64,000 bases of DNA from Spirosoma spitsbergense DSM 19989. Lineage in GTDB: Bacteria; Bacteroidota; Bacteroidia; Cytophagales; Spirosomataceae. Below, piece by piece: positions 1 through 8,430 of this stretch (its first letter is position 1; every line of letters begins with the position of its first letter). The notes under the pieces are model-generated. The model had not been told where the DNA came from and did not search any database. It saw only the letters and a list, made by a program, of their open reading frames with translations. Location of the stretch: the NCBI RefSeq assembly GCF_000374085.1, contig NZ_KB893581.1:1-64000 (forward strand), read 5' to 3'. The translations under genes and the position numbers were made by a program.

Positions 1-1
1 G

Positions 2-223
2 AACACGGGCTACGGGGCATCCCCGGCGCACACGGTTCGTAGTCAAAGCAACCATTTGTTTTTGGTGATGCTGGCCTTTGTTAAGTGGGAAGCCTTACGG
101 CTGTCCACATCAAAAAATCATTTTGCTTTAAAGAAATTGCTGACGCTAAATGCAACTAAGTTGGCTTTGCAGGAACTCAACAGCCTCAAAAGTCAATCTA
201 CTCTATTGGCCAAGGCTGCGTAA
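2..223 (+). CDS. IS4/IS701-like transposase, C-terminal part (cut by window start)
   Basis: An open frame runs from the first bases to a TAA at 221-223 and gives 73 residues with no start in view. The residues GYGASPAHTVRSQSNHLFL followed by a KNHFALKKLL-like stretch match the C-terminal end of IS4/IS701-type DDE transposases, where NASxxKSPTxTVxTQSNHxF and NHFALK are usual. The catalytic residues would lie before the window. The stop falls only a few bases before homology to a Uma2 gene resumes, so the right end of the element must be at about 221-230. I could not identify a terminal inverted repeat from one end alone. Family is assigned by motif recall; whether the element is complete cannot be told. 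Confidence 0.65.
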   Translation, partial: NTGYGASPAHTVRSQSNHLFLVMLAFVKWEALRLSTSKNHFALKKLLTLNATKLALQELNSLKSQSTLLAKAA

Positions 224-225
224 CA

Positions 226-546
226 TCAGTTATTAAAGGAAAACCAGAATATCAGGGTAAATCACGCTCGATTATTACCAACCCCTATCTGGTTGTAGAA
301 GTACTTTCTGAATCGACATTCAACTATGATTTGGGGGCTAAACGCTGGAAATACGAAGAGATGAGTACCGTACAGGAAATTATTTTTGTTGACCCGCTTG
401 ACCGGGCAGTTATCGCCTGCCGTCGTACCGAACGACCCAACATTTGGACGGAGACGCTGTATAGCCAACCGGATGAGTCAGTAAACATAGACGGTTTCAC
501 AATTGCCTTAACCGAAATTTTTGCCAATCTACCCGAAGAAGAGTAA
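226..546 (+). pseudogene. Uma2-family PD-(D/E)XK nuclease, 3' remnant cut by the insertion sequence
   Basis: The frame reads VIKGKPEYQGKSR, then NPYLVVEVLSEST, then WKYEEMSTVQEIIFVDP and ends in TAA at 544-546. These are the central and C-terminal Uma2 blocks (PDVVVxxGxPEY, NPxLVVEVLSxST, YRxIxSLxEYVLVD). The N-terminal third is missing, and upstream in its place is the transposase end. A TTG at 331 could in principle start a 71-residue product, but that would lose the core nuclease strand, so I call it a broken gene. Uma2 proteins are abundant, mostly uncharacterised nuclease-fold proteins. A second, intact copy lies at 36064-36543. Confidence 0.7.
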
Positions 547-552
547 TTACTA

Positions 553-774
553 ATGAACCAGTACGATTTCCGAAGTTACCACTACCGTTCCATCAACGCA
601 GCTACTGATGCCGAACGGGCCGCCATCAATCAGGAACTGAAAGATTTGTATGCCGCTCTCCCAGACGAGGAAAAGCCCGAATTCAATCGTCAATTGCAGA
701 CGTTTCTAACCAAAGAGATGGGAAAGTTGAAATCCAATTACGAATCTGTAAAAGGCAACCTGGGCGACAACTAA
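553..774 (+). CDS. Small hypothetical protein, 73 aa
   Basis: An ATG-started frame of 73 residues begins 6 bp after the Uma2 remnant and overlaps the stop of the convergent DUF58 gene by 4 bp. The product is charged and looks wholly helical (INQELKDLYAALPDEEKPEFNRQLQ), with no signal peptide, membrane segment or cysteine. I do not recognise a family. Its tight spacing after the Uma2 remnant suggests it was once translationally coupled to that gene. It is probably real because of length, composition and spacing, but no function can be given. Confidence 0.5.
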   Translation: MNQYDFRSYHYRSINAATDAERAAINQELKDLYAALPDEEKPEFNRQLQTFLTKEMGKLKSNYESVKGNLGDN

Positions 775-2132
775 ATCATACCCCGTGCTTTCAGTTCAAG
801 GTACTTGTTTACCGTATCGGCGGTCAGGTTCTGCGGAGCAGTCAGGATGGTTTGAATACCGTACAGGCCCAACTCCTTCACAATCTGCCTTTTCTCGAAA
901 GTAAATTTCTCGCCAATCGTTTTCAGGTAAATCTGCTCGGTGTCCGTAGCGGGTTTATCGAGTAAGCTCCGTAGTTCGGTGTTCTCGAAGAAAATAACCA
1001 GCAACAGATGGTCTTTCGCCAAACGGCGCAGGTACGGCAACTGTCGTTGCATAGCGCCAACCGTTTCAAAATTCGTGAACAGGAGCAGTAAACTCCGCTG
1101 ACGGATATGGGCTTTCACACTGACATACAGGCTTTCGTAATCCGTTTCCAGAAAGCGGGTTTTCTGTCGATATAGCAACTCCAGAATCTTTAGCATATGT
1201 CCAGCCCTACGGTCGGCGGGCAGCAATTGACCAATGCGGTCGGAGAAAGTCAGGATACCGGCCCGGTCCTGTTTTAACAGGGCTATATTGCTAAGCACTA
1301 AACTGGCATTGATGGCATAATCGAGCAGCGTTAACCCATCAAACGGCGACTGCATTACGCGACCTTTATCAATCAGGCAATAAACCGGCTGGGAGCGTTC
1401 GTCCTGATACGCATTAATCATCAGGGATGCTCCCTGCGCATCAGCCCGGCGCGAGGTAGCTTTCCAGTTAATCGTCCGCACATCATCGCCCGTGTTATAG
1501 GGACGCACCTGCTCAAATTCCATGCTATGGCCAAGGCGCCGGATACGTTTCACGCCCACCTCGTTCAGACGATTGGTAGCGGCCAGGAGTTCGTACTGAC
1601 GCATCTGCAAAAATGATGGATAAACAGCTACCATTTTTCCCTGCTCAAACTGAAAACGGCGTTTCAGTAATCCCAATGGCGAAAGCACAAACACGTTAAC
1701 GGCACCAAAGTTGTACTCACCCCGTTTGGTAGGGCGGAGGTCGTACCGTATAGCCTGCGTTTCTCGGGGTTTCAGCCGGGCGCGAAACAGCACGTCCCGA
1801 CGCTGGAACTGAAAAGGAATTTCGTCGATGACCTCAACATCAGACCGGAATGAATACCGGTTTTCCAGATAAATAGTAATTGAATTTTCGTCCCCGTTAG
1901 ATAAACGGTCGGGTACTTCCCGGCGGGCAAAAAAGGCCCGACCGGGCTGCTGCCTGGCCATACCAAACAGCAACCAGCCGTCAAGCCCAATCAGGATAGC
2001 GAACCCAACAAAGAGTATCCTCACCAGCGGAAACAACACAGGAAAGGCATATGCCGCCACAAAGAGCAGCACCATACCTACCAGGGTCAACCACAGGCGT
2101 GTAGCTACGAAAAGAGGACGTAGGAATTTCAA
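771..2132 (-). CDS. DUF58 domain protein of a MoxR cluster
   Basis: 453 residues. Two N-terminal membrane segments (about 14-55) are followed by a beta-rich part and then the DUF58 signature near 200-235, readable as MEFEQVRPYNTGDDVRTINW followed by KATSRR. The C-terminal part has the vWA-like fold usual for the family. DUF58 proteins are found next to MoxR ATPases and are thought to be membrane-anchored partners or substrates of the ATPase; the exact role is not established. The start is TTG, chosen because MKFLRPLF fits the usual family N-terminus and no upstream ATG was found. It is the last gene of the minus-strand cluster, 63 bp after moxR, and its stop overlaps a convergent small gene. 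Confidence 0.85.
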   Translation of the reverse strand: MKFLRPLFVATRLWLTLVGMVLLFVAAYAFPVLFPLVRILFVGFAILIGLDGWLLFGMARQQPGRAFFARREVPDRLSNGDENSITIYLENRYSFRSDVEVIDEIPFQFQRRDVLFRARLKPRETQAIRYDLRPTKRGEYNFGAVNVFVLSPLGLLKRRFQFEQGKMVAVYPSFLQMRQYELLAATNRLNEVGVKRIRRLGHSMEFEQVRPYNTGDDVRTINWKATSRRADAQGASLMINAYQDERSQPVYCLIDKGRVMQSPFDGLTLLDYAINASLVLSNIALLKQDRAGILTFSDRIGQLLPADRRAGHMLKILELLYRQKTRFLETDYESLYVSVKAHIRQRSLLLLFTNFETVGAMQRQLPYLRRLAKDHLLLVIFFENTELRSLLDKPATDTEQIYLKTIGEKFTFEKRQIVKELGLYGIQTILTAPQNLTADTVNKYLELKARGMI

Positions 2133-2195
2133 CGATTTTAGTTTTTAAGCAGATAAAATTCCCTGTTGACTACAGGACCATTAAACGGGATGTTA

Positions 2196-3170
2196 CTATC
2201 GGGGCACTTCAACTTTCTGCACCAGTTGAGCGATAACTTCATCAGCGGTGCCGCCTTCCATTTCGCGTTCGGGTGTTAACAGGATACGGTGGCGCAGTAC
2301 GGATGGGGCTAGTTCCCGCACATCTTCGGGGGTGATGAAGTCGCGGCCACGTAGCGTGGCCAGCGCTTTGGCACTGTTCAGCAGCGCTACCGAAGCCCGG
2401 GGCGATGCACCCAGATACAGTGATTTATTAGCCCGGGTAGCCTGCACAATCTGTGCTATGTAGGTAAACAGATTTTCTTCTACATGCACCTGATGCACCT
2501 GCCCGCGCAGGGCAATTAACTGGTCGGCAGTTAAAACAGCAGTTACCGCATCGAGTGCATCGGCAAGGTTTCGACGCTGGTGGTGCCCGCGCAGAATAGC
2601 GATCTCTTCATCACCAACCGGGTAACCAATGACTATTTTAAACAGGAAACGGTCTAGTTGAGCTTCGGGCAATCGGTACGTGCCTTCCTGCTCGATGGGG
2701 TTCTGGGTAGCCAGCACCATGAAGGGGTCATCGAGCATATAGGTTGTGCCATCATTCGTAACCTGCCGTTCTTCCATCACCTCGAACAAGGCAGCCTGCG
2801 TTTTGGCCGGTGCCCGGTTAATCTCATCGATCAGGACAAGGTTGGAAAAAATCGGTCCCTGCCGAAAGGCAAAATCGCCGGTTTTGGGCTGAAACACTGA
2901 TGTTCCCAGCACATCAGAAGGCATCAGGTCGGGGGTGAACTGAATACGACTAAAGCCCACCGACATTGTTTTAGCCAGCAGTTTAGCCGTGAGGGTTTTG
3001 GCCACTCCCGGCACGCCCTCGATAAGCACGTGGCCATCGGCCAAAAGTGCCGTCAGCAATAAATCGACGGTTTGCTGTTGGCCAACAATAACTTTACCGA
3101 CCTCCGCCCGGATGGCATCGACGGAAGCAGTAAGCGACGTCAGGTCTAATCGGGTATCAAAATTTTCCAT
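2196..3170 (-). CDS. MoxR-family AAA+ ATPase
   Basis: 324 residues. Walker A GVPGVAKT is at 52-59 and Walker B LVLIDEINR at 111-119. Sensor-1 region ATQNPIEQEGTYRLPEAQLD is followed by a C-terminal lid with SPRASVALLNSAKALA. This is a full-length MoxR protein, a soluble hexameric ATPase thought to act as a chaperone in assembly or activation of partners that carry vWA or DUF58 domains. The cluster order (DUF4350 upstream, DUF58 downstream, short gaps of 23 and 63 bp) is the usual one, so co-transcription is likely. All ATPase motifs appear intact. Confidence 0.92.
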   Translation of the reverse strand: MENFDTRLDLTSLTASVDAIRAEVGKVIVGQQQTVDLLLTALLADGHVLIEGVPGVAKTLTAKLLAKTMSVGFSRIQFTPDLMPSDVLGTSVFQPKTGDFAFRQGPIFSNLVLIDEINRAPAKTQAALFEVMEERQVTNDGTTYMLDDPFMVLATQNPIEQEGTYRLPEAQLDRFLFKIVIGYPVGDEEIAILRGHHQRRNLADALDAVTAVLTADQLIALRGQVHQVHVEENLFTYIAQIVQATRANKSLYLGASPRASVALLNSAKALATLRGRDFITPEDVRELAPSVLRHRILLTPEREMEGGTADEVIAQLVQKVEVPR

Positions 3171-3193
3171 ATAAGGCGTCTGGATAGGGATAC

Positions 3194-4381
3194 TCAGACC
3201 GTTTCGTGTTTAAAATTTTCAATGGCCCGGTTTAGGGTGAGCAAATCAAATTCTGAGAGCGAAATGCTTTTCTGGGCATCGCGCAGGAGTCGCACCAACT
3301 GGGTTGTTTCGTCGGGAGAAGACCCACTTTTCCGGGCCAGTGTTTCGACAAACGTTTTATCCAGCACTGTTGTGTCCAGTCCGTATCGTTCGCGAATATC
3401 GGCCAGGAAGTACTGGATTTTCTTACGGGCCATGTTGTCGTGGTCGCCCCGCTGAAAATACAGTCGACCTACGTTCTTTACGAAATCCAGTGAAGTGTTT
3501 TTAGGAGGCTCCAAAACGGGGATAATACGCTGGGTACGTTTTCCGGCAAAGATGGCGTATAAAATTAAGCCGAACACAACCAGATAATACGCCCAGTTCA
3601 ACGGCGGCTGTGAGCGTATATAGCGGAAAATAGATTGCTGGCCCTCATCAAACCGCCCCTGTTTCTGGTACTCATCCCAGTACGTGGGCAACGCGGGCAG
3701 GTACGAAAGGGCTTTAAAAGCATAGTCCGACGACTTGGTGTCGAGCACGTAATAATTGGTGAACGCCAGGGGAAGATTATGCACAAAAAACTGCCCTTTC
3801 CCGTACTGAATCCGGATAAAAACAGGCTCTTTCCGGGCATTACGTCCCAACACGGTTACGTGTCGCGCGTCTTTTATTTTAAGATAATTCCGTCCATCAT
3901 CATGGAAAAAGTTGTAGCCTTTTGGAGAACGTAGCTGCGGATTGGTGAAATTCTGACGCAGGGTGGTGTCTGCCTTATCAGATGCTTTTTCATCAGCCTT
4001 GAAACCCAGCACCTTTCCCAGCGTATCGGGCAGGGAATAGGCCGAAATAAAAACGTTATTCCCCCGCCGGACGTAGGTCAGCAGTGGTTTTAAATCGTTT
4101 TCATCGGCGGTAAAACTCTGATTGATAAATACGTAGTTGCTGCGACTGGGCAATTTTGTTTCGGTCAGGAAATTATATGCTGGTAAACGCACCGACTCAA
4201 TCGCCGATTTGGGCATTACGTCGGGAAGCAGCTCAAATAATGCCTGCGTACCAAATGGAATTTTTTCGCTGTTCTTATACGTAGCCTGCCAGTCGATGGG
4301 CTTCGGGCGGTAGTACTCAAAGAGCATATACGCCACCACCGTTGTCAGCAGAACAAGAAGGTATTTGTTGGGCTTCGGCAA
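3194..4381 (-). CDS. DUF4350 domain membrane protein
   Basis: 395 residues. An N-terminal membrane anchor (about 7-22) is followed by an extracytoplasmic domain of the DUF4350/glutamine-amidotransferase-like type. There is a second membrane segment near 265-283 (WAYYLVVFGLILYAIFAGKR) and a C-terminal cytoplasmic helical region. The two-anchor layout and position just before moxR are typical of these MoxR clusters. The start is TTG; the frame upstream reaches a TAA within about 12 codons without an ATG, and the next Met would remove part of the anchor. Function unknown; presumably a membrane component working with the MoxR/DUF58 pair. Confidence 0.78.
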   Translation of the reverse strand: MPKPNKYLLVLLTTVVAYMLFEYYRPKPIDWQATYKNSEKIPFGTQALFELLPDVMPKSAIESVRLPAYNFLTETKLPSRSNYVFINQSFTADENDLKPLLTYVRRGNNVFISAYSLPDTLGKVLGFKADEKASDKADTTLRQNFTNPQLRSPKGYNFFHDDGRNYLKIKDARHVTVLGRNARKEPVFIRIQYGKGQFFVHNLPLAFTNYYVLDTKSSDYAFKALSYLPALPTYWDEYQKQGRFDEGQQSIFRYIRSQPPLNWAYYLVVFGLILYAIFAGKRTQRIIPVLEPPKNTSLDFVKNVGRLYFQRGDHDNMARKKIQYFLADIRERYGLDTTVLDKTFVETLARKSGSSPDETTQLVRLLRDAQKSISLSEFDLLTLNRAIENFKHETV

Positions 4382-4563
4382 AATCGACTTCGTGGAATAG
4401 TAAGTGGCAAGTTATCGAAAAACGGGTTTCGGTCAAACGAAAAAAAGCCTGCTTCCCGGGAATTTGGGCAAGTTATCCACTGGAATTGGCCCCACCTATT
4501 TTTAATGAACCGTTAACTAACGAAACGGTATTTTTTGAGTTACGTTAATAAATAGCGAGTTAT

Positions 4564-4926
4564 ATGAACCAGATTCTGTTGTTACTTCTCCTCGGCCTGC
4601 TGGCCGGTGTTCTGAGCGGACTAATTGGTATTGGTGGGGGCATTATCATCGTACCGGCATTAGTCTTATTATTCGGCTTCTCCCAACAAATGGCGCAGGG
4701 CACTACGCTTGCCACGCTCATTCCGCCAGTTGGCCTGTTGGCGGCCTACTCCTATTATCGCCAAGGCGATATTGATGTCCGGGCTGCCATCTGGATTGCG
4801 GCTGGCTTTCTGATTGGTGGCTTTTTTGGTGCCCGATTAGCGACGATACTGCCCACGGTCGTGCTGACGAAGGTTTTTGCCGGGATATTAGTGTTAATTG
4901 CTGTACGAATGTGGTTTACCCATTGA
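4564..4926 (+). CDS. TauE/SafE family membrane protein, half-size (120 aa)
   Basis: 120 hydrophobic residues with four likely membrane segments. The N-terminus GVLSGLIGIGGGIIIVPALV is the glycine-rich signature of the DUF81/TauE/SafE family of sulfite or sulfonate exporters. Most members have two such repeats and about 250 residues; this is a single repeat, a form also known as a stand-alone, presumably dimeric, protein. It sits on the opposite strand inside the minus-strand MoxR cluster, and its last 33 bp overlap the 3' end of the DUF4129 gene. The substrate cannot be predicted. Confidence 0.82.
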   Translation: MNQILLLLLLGLLAGVLSGLIGIGGGIIIVPALVLLFGFSQQMAQGTTLATLIPPVGLLAAYSYYRQGDIDVRAAIWIAAGFLIGGFFGARLATILPTVVLTKVFAGILVLIAVRMWFTH

Positions 4927-5679
4927 TTCTGCGCTGACGCCGAACTGTCGGAACTCGTTTCGTATGGTGGTAAACTGGGAATCATCTACCGGGAAATCGC
5001 CGTACCAGACAAACTCAAACCAACGCGTCAGCTTCTCAAAATCGGCTTGTAACGCCGTGTTTGCTAATTCCTGTACATACTGCCGATTGGTTTTGTCGGG
5101 TTTGTACCCAATGTGGCCCGCGTTGGTCAATTGCTTGAGTGTTTGCAGGTAAAGAAGGCGAACCGTCAGCCGGAAGTTTCGTACAGCAATAGCTTCGTCG
5201 ATGGCCGCATTAAAGTCGATTTCCTGAATATCTTCGGCCAGGTTTTCATAATCCATACCGGTTGCCTGCGCTTTTTTGGGGAAAAGAAATCCAAGCACTT
5301 CCGCTCTGGCGAGCAGATAGATAGCAAATCCGGCAACCGCGGCCAAAATCACGTACTGCCAGACATTTTCGTATGCTTTACTCCGCAGAAACTGGCCTAA
5401 TTTTCCGAAAAGCCACGAAAAGAAACGAGCCACCGGATTCTCAGGTGGTGGTGCATCGCGCCCATACTGATAATCGTGGTCGGTTTGTAAATCGTGCAGG
5501 TGTTCGGTTTCCGGATAGCGTACGCGGATGGGTGTCCGGTCGTCGCTAACGGCTGGAGCTGCTTTTGCCGGGGGTGATTGCGCCCGTGAAACGGGTACCC
5601 ACGTCGCTACCAGCCACAGCAGGCCCAGCACGAAGCACACCCGATGAAAGGCAAAACCGGTATCAATACGTTTCTTCAT
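4894..5679 (-). CDS. DUF4129 domain protein
   Basis: 261 residues. An N-terminal signal or anchor (about 10-32, ending near VSRAQS) is followed by a short extracytoplasmic linker, a membrane segment near 107-127, and a C-terminal cytoplasmic DUF4129 region with LYLQTLKQL and TNRQYVQEL. DUF4129 proteins occur in MoxR-DUF58 and transglutaminase-like clusters; no biochemical role is established. The start overlaps the preceding membrane gene by 17 bp, so the two are translationally coupled. Its 3' end overlaps the convergent TauE/SafE gene by 33 bp. Confidence 0.75.
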   Translation of the reverse strand: MKKRIDTGFAFHRVCFVLGLLWLVATWVPVSRAQSPPAKAAPAVSDDRTPIRVRYPETEHLHDLQTDHDYQYGRDAPPPENPVARFFSWLFGKLGQFLRSKAYENVWQYVILAAVAGFAIYLLARAEVLGFLFPKKAQATGMDYENLAEDIQEIDFNAAIDEAIAVRNFRLTVRLLYLQTLKQLTNAGHIGYKPDKTNRQYVQELANTALQADFEKLTRWFEFVWYGDFPVDDSQFTTIRNEFRQFGVSAESMGKPHSYSN

Positions 5680-6583
5680 TCGATGACCGGGATTGGGTTG
5701 GGTTGGTACCGATAGAGTCGATGGCGGAAAGGAGTCCCCGCCCTTCCTGCCGCTCTACCAGATTGGTGTACTGGAAGCCCAGGGCAATATAAATGATGGA
5801 ACGTAACAGGGTGCCCCCAACCGTAGCCAGCACATTTCCCACCACCACCCAGAATCCACCCACATCGGGCAATAGTTTTGAGCCAATCAAAAAACTGATA
5901 ACACCGGCAGGCAGGGTAAAAACGAGGCCTACCAACCCTGATATGATACCCATTACGATGAGCAGGCCAAAGGTAGACCACCATTTATCCCGGATAAGTG
6001 TAAAACAGCGATTCCAGGTCTGGCTAAAATCGGTGCTTTCAAAAACGACAACGGCTATTGCCAGCGAAAAGACGATACCGACGTAAATACCCGGAAGAAC
6101 GAAAAAGAAGGTGGCAACCACCGTAACAATGGAACTGAGCACACTAACAACCAGTGCCCGACCAATATGGGCCTGCATCTCTTCCCACACTTCGGCAACG
6201 CTGATTGGAACCGGCTCCTGACTAGTTTCCATACGTTGCGCGGTTTTTCGACCGTACACTTTCATGTGAGCGTACGTGGCCAGACTAACCACCAGTATAG
6301 CCAGCAAACTAAAAAGGGCAGCAAGCCCAAAAGCAGGTGAAACTATATTCTGCATCATCCGAAACACAGCCGTCGGGTCTGAACCGGAGTCGGCATCGCC
6401 AGATAATTTGGCCAGATCGAATAAGTTGGACTGCATAATACCCGAAGCGATACCCGCCACCAGTGCTACCGGCCCTACAATGTACAGCAACGACAAACTT
6501 AGACTTCGAAAATTCTGGGTGATGTACTGGAAGGTAGCGTTAATCTTGTCGCCAAAATCACGTTGTTGAAAAAGCTGAATCAT
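5663..6583 (-). CDS. Multi-pass membrane protein of the MoxR cluster
   Basis: 306 residues with about six membrane segments. The N-terminus (QRDFGDKINATFQYITQNFR) precedes the first segment, and a poorly conserved cytoplasmic loop lies near 125-150. The pattern of long hydrophobic blocks rich in Gly, Ile and Phe resembles YciC/DUF975-like or GDPD-membrane-domain proteins, but I cannot assign a family firmly. It overlaps the SpoIIM-like gene by 26 bp and the DUF4129 gene by 17 bp, so these three genes form one tightly coupled unit. Likely a membrane part of the same complex; function unknown. Confidence 0.7.
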   Translation of the reverse strand: MIQLFQQRDFGDKINATFQYITQNFRSLSLSLLYIVGPVALVAGIASGIMQSNLFDLAKLSGDADSGSDPTAVFRMMQNIVSPAFGLAALFSLLAILVVSLATYAHMKVYGRKTAQRMETSQEPVPISVAEVWEEMQAHIGRALVVSVLSSIVTVVATFFFVLPGIYVGIVFSLAIAVVVFESTDFSQTWNRCFTLIRDKWWSTFGLLIVMGIISGLVGLVFTLPAGVISFLIGSKLLPDVGGFWVVVGNVLATVGGTLLRSIIYIALGFQYTNLVERQEGRGLLSAIDSIGTNPTQSRSSNEETY

Positions 6584-7523
6584 GTTGCAGTTTTCGGTTT
6601 AGTTGAATAGGGTAAACAACGAAATACCAGCCGATGAACGTAGCTGATAGCAGGATAATCAACCCGCTAATGAGGGGGGGCAGGGTAAGGCGGGTAATGA
6701 AGCTTTCCAGAAAACCAGCCATAATAAAAATGGGCACCAGCCCAATGGCAATTTTGAGGCCCTGTTTCATACCCCGTTTGAAGGACTCCAGCCGGGAGAA
6801 AGTACCGGGAAACAGCAGACTATTCCCCACCGTCAGGCCTGCGCAACCGGCAATGACGATAGCCGATATTTCGAGCGTACCGTGAATCCAGATTTTCAGC
6901 ACCGATTCGAGCAACAGGCCGCGCTCATGGAAGAAATACTGAAACGCGCCCAGCATCACCCCGTTGTAAAACAGCATCGCCATCGTACCGAACGATGCAA
7001 ACAGCCCGAATACGAACGTCCGGAACGCAACGTAAATGTTGTTCAGGGTAATCTGCACGAACATAGTGGCCTGGTCGCGGCTGTTGTAAACGCCTAGCGG
7101 GTCACCTTTTTTGATGTTTTCGAGCGTCATGTTCACGTAGCCATCGCCCAGAATCAACTGAACAAAGGTGTTATCGTGAGCCGCCGACACCCATCCCAGA
7201 ATGCAGGCAGCCAGAAAAATGCCGGCCGAAAGAGCCAGCAACCGGTGCGACTGTTTAAACAGCAGGGGCAGTTCGTAGAGCCAGAACGTACGCACCCGTC
7301 CCCGGTCGTCGCGCCGGTTTTGCATCAGGCCCCGGTGCATCTGGCCGGCCAGCCCGTTCAGGTAGCGCGTTACGCTGGAATCCGGGTAAAAGGTGCGGGC
7401 ATACGATAAATCATCCGTCAGTTCCACGAAGCGATTTGTCAACTCGTCGGGGTCACGGCTGGGATTCTGTTCAATATCACGCCACTTGTCGGCGTTTCGT
7501 TTTACAAAAAGGGCTTCGCGCAT
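6558..7523 (-). CDS. Stage II sporulation protein M (SpoIIM/DUF95)-like membrane protein
   Basis: 321 residues. A soluble N-terminal region of about 100 residues begins REALFVKRNADKWRDIE. A set of membrane segments follows, with the DUF95 blocks GVMLGAFQYFFHERGL and IWIHGTLEISAIVIAGCAGL. In non-sporulating bacteria such proteins sit with MoxR, DUF58, DUF4129 and RDD genes, so a sporulation role should not be read from the name. It is the first gene of the minus-strand cluster, divergent from the RDD gene across a 140 bp spacer, so the cluster promoter is probably there. Confidence 0.85.
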   Translation of the reverse strand: MREALFVKRNADKWRDIEQNPSRDPDELTNRFVELTDDLSYARTFYPDSSVTRYLNGLAGQMHRGLMQNRRDDRGRVRTFWLYELPLLFKQSHRLLALSAGIFLAACILGWVSAAHDNTFVQLILGDGYVNMTLENIKKGDPLGVYNSRDQATMFVQITLNNIYVAFRTFVFGLFASFGTMAMLFYNGVMLGAFQYFFHERGLLLESVLKIWIHGTLEISAIVIAGCAGLTVGNSLLFPGTFSRLESFKRGMKQGLKIAIGLVPIFIMAGFLESFITRLTLPPLISGLIILLSATFIGWYFVVYPIQLNRKLQHDSAFSTT

Positions 7524-7604
7524 CGGGAACGATTTAGCATCAGTGGCGGATAGCCGGATGCTGAAAATTGGTCATTTCTGCATAAAGAACCAAAGAAAGG
7601 GTGT

Positions 7605-7612
7605 TATTTTTG
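7605..7612 (+). promoter_or_regulatory. Possible Bacteroidota -7 element before the RDD gene
   Basis: TATTTTTG fits the TAnnTTTG -7 element of Bacteroidota and lies 52 bp before the RDD start codon in the divergent spacer. No TTG is seen at the proper 17-23 bp distance upstream, so support is partial. Confidence 0.3.
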
Positions 7613-7663
7613 ACGAATATCTCAATTCAGTAATTACGGCGAATAGCCTGTAACCAACACTGC

Positions 7664-8359
7664 ATGTCCGTTGCCATCCGCACCTCCCAAAATGTTCTGC
7701 TGGAATACGAACCCGCCAGTCTGGGCGAACGGATTCTGGGCGCTATGCTCGACTATCTGGTTCTGTTTGGCTGGTTTATTCTGGTACTGGCCCTTCCCAG
7801 TTCGCTGGGATTCCGCCCTAACACCTTCTACACCATTCTGGTCATGCTGCCGGTGCTTTTTTACGACCTGGCCAGCGAGTGGCTATTGAATGGGCAGAGT
7901 GCGGGTAAGATTGCCATGAAAACACGGGTTGTTATGCTCGACGGTTCCTCGCCACAGTTAGGAGCTTATTTGCTCCGGTGGGTGTTTCGTATTGTCGAAT
8001 CGGTCGCTTTTCTGGGTGGCATCGTACCAATCATTACCGTAGCCGCCAACGGAAAAGGGCAGCGGCTGGGCGACCTTGCGGCTGGCACATCGGTGGTCCG
8101 GCTGAAACCCGCTGTTTCGCTGGACGATGTACTCATCCAGCCGCAGGTTGAAAATTATACCGTTCAATTCCCCGATGTCCGGTTGCTCTCCGACCGCGAT
8201 ATGGTGGTTATCCGGGCGGTTATTCAGCAAAATAGTGTCGATACATTACAACGCACTGCCGACAAAATAAAGGCGGTAACGGGCGTTACCAGTACACTTG
8301 ATGACCGAATGTTTCTGCAAACGGTTATCAATGACTATCAGTTTATCACGTCGCAATAA
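7664..8359 (+). CDS. RDD family membrane protein
   Basis: 231 residues. The N-terminus reads VLLEYEPASLGERILGAMLDYLVLFGW, the usual RDD opening with Arg and Asp in the first membrane helix. Three membrane segments lie between about 20 and 135, with GQSAGKIAMKTRVV and GQRLGDLAAGTSVVR as the other two signature blocks. The C-terminal 90 residues are soluble. It is divergent from the SpoIIM-like gene, the usual neighbour in Bacteroidota, so it likely belongs functionally to that cluster. RDD proteins have unclear roles; ion antiport has been shown for some members only. Confidence 0.88.
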   Translation: MSVAIRTSQNVLLEYEPASLGERILGAMLDYLVLFGWFILVLALPSSLGFRPNTFYTILVMLPVLFYDLASEWLLNGQSAGKIAMKTRVVMLDGSSPQLGAYLLRWVFRIVESVAFLGGIVPIITVAANGKGQRLGDLAAGTSVVRLKPAVSLDDVLIQPQVENYTVQFPDVRLLSDRDMVVIRAVIQQNSVDTLQRTADKIKAVTGVTSTLDDRMFLQTVINDYQFITSQ

Positions 8360-8430
8360 CGGCAGAACGCTGGCATTGCTATCCTATATCACTGTTTAAA
8401 CGGGTCAGCCCAAGTTGCCCCCCGATTTAT

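Noticed and set aside
4473-4481. DnaA-box-like TTATCCACT
   Set aside because: One near match with no second box around it and 10 kb from dnaA; not evidence of an origin.
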